A stretch of DNA of 64,000 bases from Triangularia verruculosa (Eukaryota > Ascomycota > Sordariomycetes > Sordariales > Podosporaceae), in assembly GCA_033296885.1 (NCBI GenBank), contig MU863930.1:62001-126000 (forward strand), in the 5' to 3' direction. A program made the position numbers and the translations under genes. The notes beneath the pieces are model-generated. The model was not told where the DNA came from. It saw nothing but the letters and a program-made list of their open reading frames with translations, and made no database searches. Shown here piece by piece: positions 57,522-64,000 of this stretch; position 1 is the first letter of the stretch, and each line of letters opens with the position of its first letter.

Positions 57522-58244
57522 TTAAGCAGGAGGAACCGGAGCAGGGGCCTCGGTCGAGCTGCCTTGCTGCAAGCCTGGAGAAGGAGGGAGGAAGAGAGGA
57601 AGGTAGGTGACGACCAGGGACATCACTACAAGCCTGGTTAGCTGTGCTGTCCTATGTGGAGTTGGGAACTTGATTCAACGTACAGGACATGCCCACGGCA
57701 AAGTAACCGGGCGAGGAGTTGCTCTTCTGGGACTCCTCAGACTCTCCGAGCCAAGATTGGAGCGAAAACGCCACAGCAGCCCTGTTTATAGAGATGTGAT
57801 TAGAGAATGTTTAGGCTTTTTGCTAGATCGAGGCATGCAGCACAGGCGCAAAGGGGGGGGGGGGGGGGGGGGGGGCACACCAACCAACGTAACGGGTGCG
57901 CAAAAATAAAGCCGCCAGGGGCCGGGTGGAGGCCCGCGACGACCCAACCGCGGGGGTGGAAGACANNNNNNNNNNCCCCCCCCCCCCCCCCCTCACCATC
58001 CAACGTAACGGTTGCGCATAAAGATAGCAGCCATGGGCAGTGTAGAGGACAGAGTCGACGCAAGCTCGGGGTTGTCAGACTTGCCGGCCGGTTCTTGATA
58101 AGGGACAACTATTGCACGTTGAACACATGTCAGTTTTGGGGCGGGTAGGTGATTATGCTTCCATTGAGCCGAATAGACAGCAAGCAACTAAGACGGGTTA
58201 AACGTACTCAAGTCCGGTCTCCGGGGATCTTTGATAGATGACAT
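57522..58244 (-). CDS. Asterix/WDR83OS (UPF0139) family protein, PAT complex subunit
   Basis: Small ER membrane protein of the Asterix family, which in animals pairs with CCDC47 to protect partly folded multipass proteins. Four exons on the minus strand: 58208-58244, 57997-58108, 57684-57781 and 57522-57625, giving 116 residues. The N-terminus is MSSIKDPRRPDLIVPYQEP (animal family members start DPRRPNK...Y). Next are a span ending MAAIFMRNRYVGW, joined across intron 2 to AAVAFSLQSWL, the loop GESEESQKSNSSPGY and a last span AVGMSLMSLVVTYLPLFL. The tail is Pro-rich. Intron 2 contains an assembly gap and a corrupted second copy of exon 2, so automatic gene finding would probably fail here. The four exons fit together in frame, which supports the model. 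Confidence 0.82.
57853..57992. other. Assembly gap flanked by homopolymers and a corrupted duplicate
   Basis: A run of 23 G (57853-57875), then about 90 bases that align end to end with 57993-58081 but carry many substitutions mostly towards G or C, then 10 N (57966-57975), then a run of 17 C (57976-57992). The left copy looks like a low-quality read end laid next to the gap rather than a real duplication. The true sequence is probably one homopolymer inside an intron of the Asterix-family gene. Confidence 0.9.
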
Positions 58245-59912
58245 TGCGATTTGGGTGGCTTATTCTGCGCAACTTGGACAACTAGCTGGTGGTGATGTTG
58301 CTGCGATACAGAGAGACGTGTTTGGAGTAGCGTGCGCTGGAGATTGATTACGTGAAGCCAGACCCCAGGCGATGTCGCTGGGGGTGGCTCCACAGCACAG
58401 AGATCCGCGAAAGCTGGGACGGGCTCCTTTGCGCTAACGTCACCCCACTATTTAATGCACTGTTCGTCAACGGATATTTTCAAAACCCAACTCAGGTCTT
58501 TCGGATTTGAGGGGCGAACAACTACCTCATGCTGTCACCCTCCCCCCCCCCACGCTGACAGATGCTGCCCTCCCCAGCTCATATCTGGCACCCAACGAGG
58601 AAGGTCGTATGACACTGGAATTTGGCAAGCTTGACAGGACCTTGCTGAATCCAACATGTCAAGGATTTTCGCGATATCAACCTCGGGCCCGGGGCTGCCT
58701 TGCCTCAAGCATCGGGCTATCGACTGGTGGACTACAGAACGGCCGCCAAAATCCTAAACAGGCTGGTCAGTCGCAAGTGCTCATATTTGCCCGAGAATTC
58801 AGCATCAGCTCCAGCCGAGACATGCAAAAGCCCTGATTCGGCAGCAGACATGTGCCGTCCACGCCGCCCTGCTTTTCTTATCATGACTAATATAGCAAAC
58901 GGCCGGGACGGCTATCTCGCCCACGATCTGGAGCATCGGGGAGTTGATCAGCACTGCCGGTCTCTCAGACACAGGTTGCACAGGCTCGTTGACCGTGGAG
59001 GGTTTGCCCCACCATGATGCATCCGATATTGTTGGACATCCATGGACTCGCCTTCGCAACCGTACGCAAGAGAGCAAACACTCGGAACCGGAAATACGAG
59101 ATGGCCCTTTGACCTTGCGGAGTCACAGTGTATCGATCACCCATAGAACAAAGGTCCGAGAAGATGGAGATACCCGTACACAGATGGGGTAATGTAAGCA
59201 GCTGCAGGCCGGCAGCTCCGTTGGGCTCCCCCTCATGCCAAAAGTGATGGGTGTAGTGGTCATTCTCGTGCTGGAGATATGTAATTGGATCAGCGTAATC
59301 GTAACACGGCCGACACTGGACGGTGCCACCTAGTGAGGGACCTCTGAGCGACACCTTGGGCTTGCAGGGCCCCACCCAGCCGTCCAACTGCCCGCAACCC
59401 GCAATCCGCAACCCGCAGCAGCACTCCAGGGCCAAAGTGGGCAGCGGGCACAGGTGCACGCCATTGCCCAGCGCTACACTACCTACACTACGTTAGGTCG
59501 GTGGTGCTCCCGGGACCCGACCTCCCGTCCCACGACGACGAACATGATTGCCAACCTCAGCTCAAATCTTGTGCTCCAACACCCTCCTCTTGCTGTAATC
59601 TCTGCACACCTAGGCAAACAACAGGACCTGGGACCTTGCCCCGTCTTGACACGACACGCGATCAGCGACAGCGTTTCTCACCACCCAGTGTCAGCCGTTT
59701 CGACGAAGCCACTTCCAGGTTCTCCCGAAGCCGCCCGCCGCCCTATTCGTCCATCAGATCCCGGGCAGGGGCCAGGCTCCGACCGACGTCCAGCCTACCC
59801 GTCCGAGATATCTGATCGCCGACCGACGGAGAACGTCCACCTTTAACCTCACACTCCTCCATCACCACCCAGAATATCGAATGACTATGGCGCACTCGCT
59901 GTACTCCACGAG
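58245..59912. other. Divergent intergenic region Asterix-like gene / MED12
   Basis: About 1.67 kb containing upstream regions of both genes. A C run (58540-58549) is present, and the plus strand from about 59570 to 59870 is C/T-rich, suggesting the MED12 transcript start and leader. A tandem gcaacccgcaatccgcaacccgcag lies at 59394-59418. No gene is supported. Confidence 0.45.
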
Positions 59913-62900
59913 ATGAGCTCCCGGCCCCCACTGGGCGTCCAGCAGCGACCGCCCCAGCAGCACTCGCTGGCCGGGTCGAGTCTGTCGCAGCGGCCGGTAG
60001 CGCATCAGCGCGCTCTCTCTCAACAACAGCAGTTTCTGCCGCCCTCCCCTATACGAAAGGAGACAGGCTCGTTAGAGTTCACTCCGCCGGATTACAACGA
60101 TGGCGCAAACATGAGGTTTCCGAGCCAGCGCCGCGGCGGTTCGCGCCTGAAGCTCGAGCTTTCCCACGACTCCCTCGAGTCCATCACCCATACCGGCATC
60201 ATCGAGTCGCCCAACGCCATCGACTCCTCGAAACCCTTCACTCCGTCCCGAATCATGTTGCCTACCGACTCGTCCGACCTGGGCGACATGAGTCCCCACT
60301 TCTCCCATCCCCCAACTATCGATCTTGATGCCCCTCTACCCATGCCCCAGCGCAGATTGCGATTCGCGCCCAGTACTCCCCGTCGCGAACCTCCGCCAGG
60401 GCCGACCAATACAGGAAGGAAGGATATAGCCCCGAAACCATACCAGGTCGAGGTACCCTCTGCCGCGCCGCGCTATTATACACAGGGGAAAGGCAATTCG
60501 CAACAACGAAGGGCTGGCGCTGGCGATGCTACAGGAAGCTTGCCTCCTCCTCCGTCGATTGGCTACGCAGACTTCTATCCCTGGACGGGAAAACACGTCG
60601 AGGACCAGTTCTCTGAGAATGTCATTCGACAGGGGCATTTCGACAAGGCTTCATTTAATCCAGACACATCATCGGGCAAGCAGAACCTATTTCCAGGGGT
60701 GAAGAGCAAGGGCCTGCAGACGCTCTCGGCCATATTCACGGCTGCGCTGGGAGCAAGAAGAAACAACGGTCAGATAACGTCCAACTCGACGTTTAGATAC
60801 CCGCCTCGAGTGACGGTGACCGATACGAAGAGAGAATTATGGCTAAAGGACTTGGCAAACCCTGCATCTCCTCTCCGAAGACTTGCTCGAACTATTCCCC
60901 ACGGCCTCCGAGGTCAAGCCTTGCTAGATCAGTGCTTAAACAAGAGGATTCCGTTTGAACGTGCTGTTTGGTTAATCCAATGTGTCAATGCCAACGAGGT
61001 TCGCACCTGCAAGCGCAAGGGTCTTAGTCTCGCCATGTCTCTAGGTGCTGAAGCTCGTTGGGTTAAGGAGTGGACGGTTTCGGTACACAAGTTTGTTGAG
61101 ACTGTTCTCTTCTCCTTTGACGACAAGGATTGGAAAGCCAAGGTCCAGTACGTGGTCCTACTGGCTACGCACCTATATGAGCAAAACTTACTGGACCGGG
61201 AGCATTACATGGAGTGGCTTGTGTCCAGCTTCGAAAACAGCAACCAGAATCGGCTTCCGATGTGGATGCTCGTCACCGAAATTTATTGGAAAGACCTGTT
61301 AAGGCTCAGGAAATACGGACGGAGGCTGGTCATCGCGCTTGTTAGTCACCATCAGTTGGTGAGTGTCCTTCTCTGAGCTACTGTCAAAGATGACCTGCTA
61401 ATCGTCATTCAGGTCTTCAACCATCCGGATAGAGACATCCTACAGCCTCTCCTGTCAAAGCTCACAACACTGCTCAATACACTAATACTCCGCAGTCCCG
61501 AGAACTTTGTCTCGCCTTCTGTCTGGTCCAAATATCGAGACACGATCAAGTCGTGCTTGCCAATTGGCGATACTGCACGCTACGAAGCCTTCGCGGCTAT
61601 TAGCTCACGAAATGAACAGCTTATGGCTTCCGGAAATAGATCGCAGCCTGCAGCTCGCCACATATTAGTGCAGTGGTTGGATAGGAACCTTCAGGCACCC
61701 ATGTCTGACGAAGGACCGGCAAATTCTTGGAATGTTTCGAAAGACAAATCCGCCTTATCGAGGGCACTGTTGGAGTGGTGTACCTCCCTTTACCGGCCAG
61801 GGAGGACGAAAGTTTACATCACGAGTCAACTGTTGCAACACTGGAGCACCCTCGGTCTGGACGTTACTACTGAGATTCTGGATTTTATCGATGCCGACCC
61901 TTGCGTCGAAAAAGAGCGCAAAGACCATCTCTATCATCTTGTGTGTGAGCTGGTTCGGTCCGGTACCTTTTCCGTGCCCCGATATATACAATGGCTTAGC
62001 GCACGTGGTGGTATCACTAGCCCTGAGGATGTGTTGCCTGATGGGCCAGTATTTACTCGGCTTCTCGCCGAGATTCCTCCATTCGGTCTATCCAGCGAAC
62101 AAAGGAACCTTAGAAGTGGAATGCTTCGCCGTGCCTCTTTCAGTGTGGATGACGAGGCACGAGATGCTGAAATGGCTCTGAAGTTGGTCAAACACTCATT
62201 GGGTCTTCCCATGGACCCAACAGACCCCATCACGCAACGAAAACCGCGGAGTATCAACAAGCTGAGTCACCAAATACAAACAGCGAGCCGGACACTCAAG
62301 GCTGAGCTTGGTCGCTGGCTCCGAGATAGCGTGGCTACAACTTATGGTGGGAAGGACAAAACAGGAAGCACTGGACCTGGAATATCGCTCGCGTTATTTG
62401 GCAATATTCGACGTTTGCTCGAAGCTGCTGAGGATTTATCCATGCTTGCTGATGTTCTGAAATCGCTCATCGCCAACGCCTGCGTGGAGGTATTGGCTGC
62501 CATAGCCAACACAGTTAACCGACACTTTTTCATTTTCTCAGCTTTGGGTGTTTGCAAAGGACTTTTCAACGATCTGAGCAAGAGACTCAGGGCCATCTAT
62601 CTAGAACAAGGGCCTGCTGCTCGTCCATTACTAGTCTCGCTCGTCTCCCTTGCTCCGAGGCTACCTGGGATGGAAGAGCTGGCCACACAGCTCAAGAAAG
62701 ACTTAGCACTTAGCAGTCGCCAAAACCCTGTGGACGCCTGCTCGCCTGTCTCGGATAACATGCTCGCTCGACTGCAGGATGATAGCAACGACCTGCATGA
62801 AGAGATCGAGAAGCTGTTGGCCGCTGGCACAATTGTGGACAAAAAAACCATGGAGAACTTGTTCCAAACCATTATACAAAGGTTACACCAAAGCTGGGGA

Positions 62901-64000
62901 GAGTTGGGCGACAAGCAGCGGATATACGGCGTTCTTCTCGCTCGGTTGCGAGTGTTCGACACGCCGCTCTTCGATGTGCTCATGGCAAAGTGGATTGCTT
63001 ACCTACGGACTCTCACCAACCGACCTTCTATCGATCGCATCTTCCCTCTTTTGGTCTCCAATGGCTGCCTTACGATGCCGGCAATACTCGCATCGACATC
63101 CGACTCTTCTACGCCGACCCCGGTCACTCGGGTCCCAACCGGAGGCGTCATGTGGCCCCAAATCGTCCAAATCACCTACCGAACCAGGTACATGCAGGAG
63201 ACACTCAAGCTCCTTATGAATCCCCTTCCAGCAGATTACGATTTGATAACACAAGAGGAGCTTTACCGCTTCACCAACCTACAAGAGCAGGTGCTGAGAG
63301 AGAACCCGAAGGACATGCTGGGTCTAATTGGTTCCGCGATGGCCGAGTACTCCTTTGCGCGATCTCAAAACGACACAATCGGCCTTCCTCTCGATGATCC
63401 TATCATCCAGGAGCGTCTTTCCACACTGATCAAACTGCTGGTGCTGAAGGATGCTGCCGGTGTTGGTCGTGCACTGGCCACTTGGGCAGCCAGGAGCCCG
63501 GATGGTTATGTAGGCAGCTGGATCGACAACATAATCACCACGCTCCTCCTCCCAGATGCCGACAGGCAAACCCACGTCACCTTTGACCAAATCCTCGAGC
63601 TCACCAACGAGTTCACTTGGCCCTTTTGCCATCTCCAGCTTGTTCTCCAAACCTCTACCCCCTCAAGTGATCAAAGCAACAATCCACAATCTGCCACCGA
63701 CAGGCAACCATCCAGCCTCGACCTGTTGACCAGCGCCATGGACAAGGCAATCGATAAGAAGAATATGACGTGGGTTGGGATAGTTCTTTCTCTCAACGTG
63801 GACGTGATCCAGCAGCTCAAAGGCCGAGCCCAGTCTCGGTTCCTCGGTCTCATTCCCTCCCCACGGGAATCACTGCTGGTCAACACAGTCCCGGTCCCGG
63901 AGCAATCTCTTCAGATCGCGGAGAATTTACTGTCTGTCATTGAAGCCCTCATGAGAGGTAGCCCTCCGGGAGCAAGACAGCCACAGCTCCCGCCCGAAGT
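59913..64000 (+). CDS. SRB8: Mediator complex subunit 12 (Srb8), 5' part
   Basis: Mediator CDK8-module subunit that activates the cyclin-dependent kinase and links repressors to RNA polymerase II. Exon 1 is 59913-61358, intron 61359-61412 (GTGAGT...TTCAG), exon 2 runs from 61413 off the window with the frame open. 482 + 862 residues are present, so the C-terminal part is missing. The N-terminus MSSRPPLGVQQRPPQQ is the usual start of filamentous-fungal Srb8. The Med12 domain begins near GYADFYPWTGKHVEDQFSENVI, followed by RELWLKDLANPASPLRRLARTIPHGLRG and PFERAVWLIQCVNANE. A later segment (GMLRRASFSVDDEARD) and many helices fit the long helical body. Upstream sequence carries the promoter with the divergent Asterix-like gene. 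Confidence 0.95.

Overview
This is a gene-dense piece of a filamentous ascomycete nuclear genome. Genes are broken by short GT-AG introns (about 50-110 nt, several with a CTAAC-type branch point). The protein set (fungal Srb8/Med12, Vps10, SUN-family wall protein, S1/P1 nuclease, GPR1/FUN34 transporter, NUFIP1-like protein) fits a Sordariomycete, probably near the Sordariales. That placement is inferred from protein resemblance and is not firm to genus. There is no sign of a prokaryotic element, CRISPR array or intact transposon.

Layout. 1-9.2 kb: S-adenosylmethionine synthetase, a 978-residue disordered protein of unknown function with a long leader, and convergent NAD-dependent methylene-THF dehydrogenase (MTD1, with a short 3' exon that is easily missed). 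10.7-16 kb: a GPR1/FUN34/YaaH-type acetate transporter and MMS19. 16.2-19.3 kb: signal peptidase subunit SPC2 and ER membrane complex subunit EMC3 share a bidirectional promoter; RNA polymerase III subunit RPC25 follows, convergent with EMC3. 20.1-30.1 kb: NUFIP1-like CCCH protein, VPS10 sorting receptor, SUN-family wall protein. 30.1-35 kb: nearly 5 kb without a supportable gene. 35-40.1 kb: AZF1-like C2H2 factor and DGAT2. 40.6-47 kb: a small membrane protein candidate, a secreted type B carboxylesterase, a PQ-loop vacuolar membrane protein and an S1/P1 nuclease. 49.8-51.5 kb: a secreted Asn/Gln/Gly-rich protein with an expanding 27-bp tandem repeat. 53-54.7 kb: a pepsin-family gene with two in-frame TAG codons. 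55.3 kb: intron-containing tRNA-Pro(AGG). 56.4 kb: a 53-residue secreted peptide. 57.5-58.2 kb: an Asterix/WDR83OS-family gene split by a 10-N assembly gap. 59.9-64 kb: the 5' part of MED12/SRB8, running off the window.

How the genes relate. Several belong to one-carbon and methyl metabolism (SAM synthetase, MTD1). Three belong to ER membrane-protein biogenesis (SPC2, EMC3, Asterix). Others make or degrade extracellular material (SUN protein, carboxylesterase, nuclease, pepsin-like protein). No biosynthetic cluster is visible.

The most interesting observation is the pepsin-family gene. Its reading frame is otherwise open for 1.6 kb and is interrupted only by two TAG codons, and each sits exactly where the family normally has tryptophan (TGG). 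Sordariomycetes are known to edit A to I in mRNA during sexual development, with UAG as a favoured target (UAG read as UGG, Trp). The gene is therefore a strong candidate for double stop-codon correction by RNA editing, with RIP-like pseudogenisation as the main alternative.
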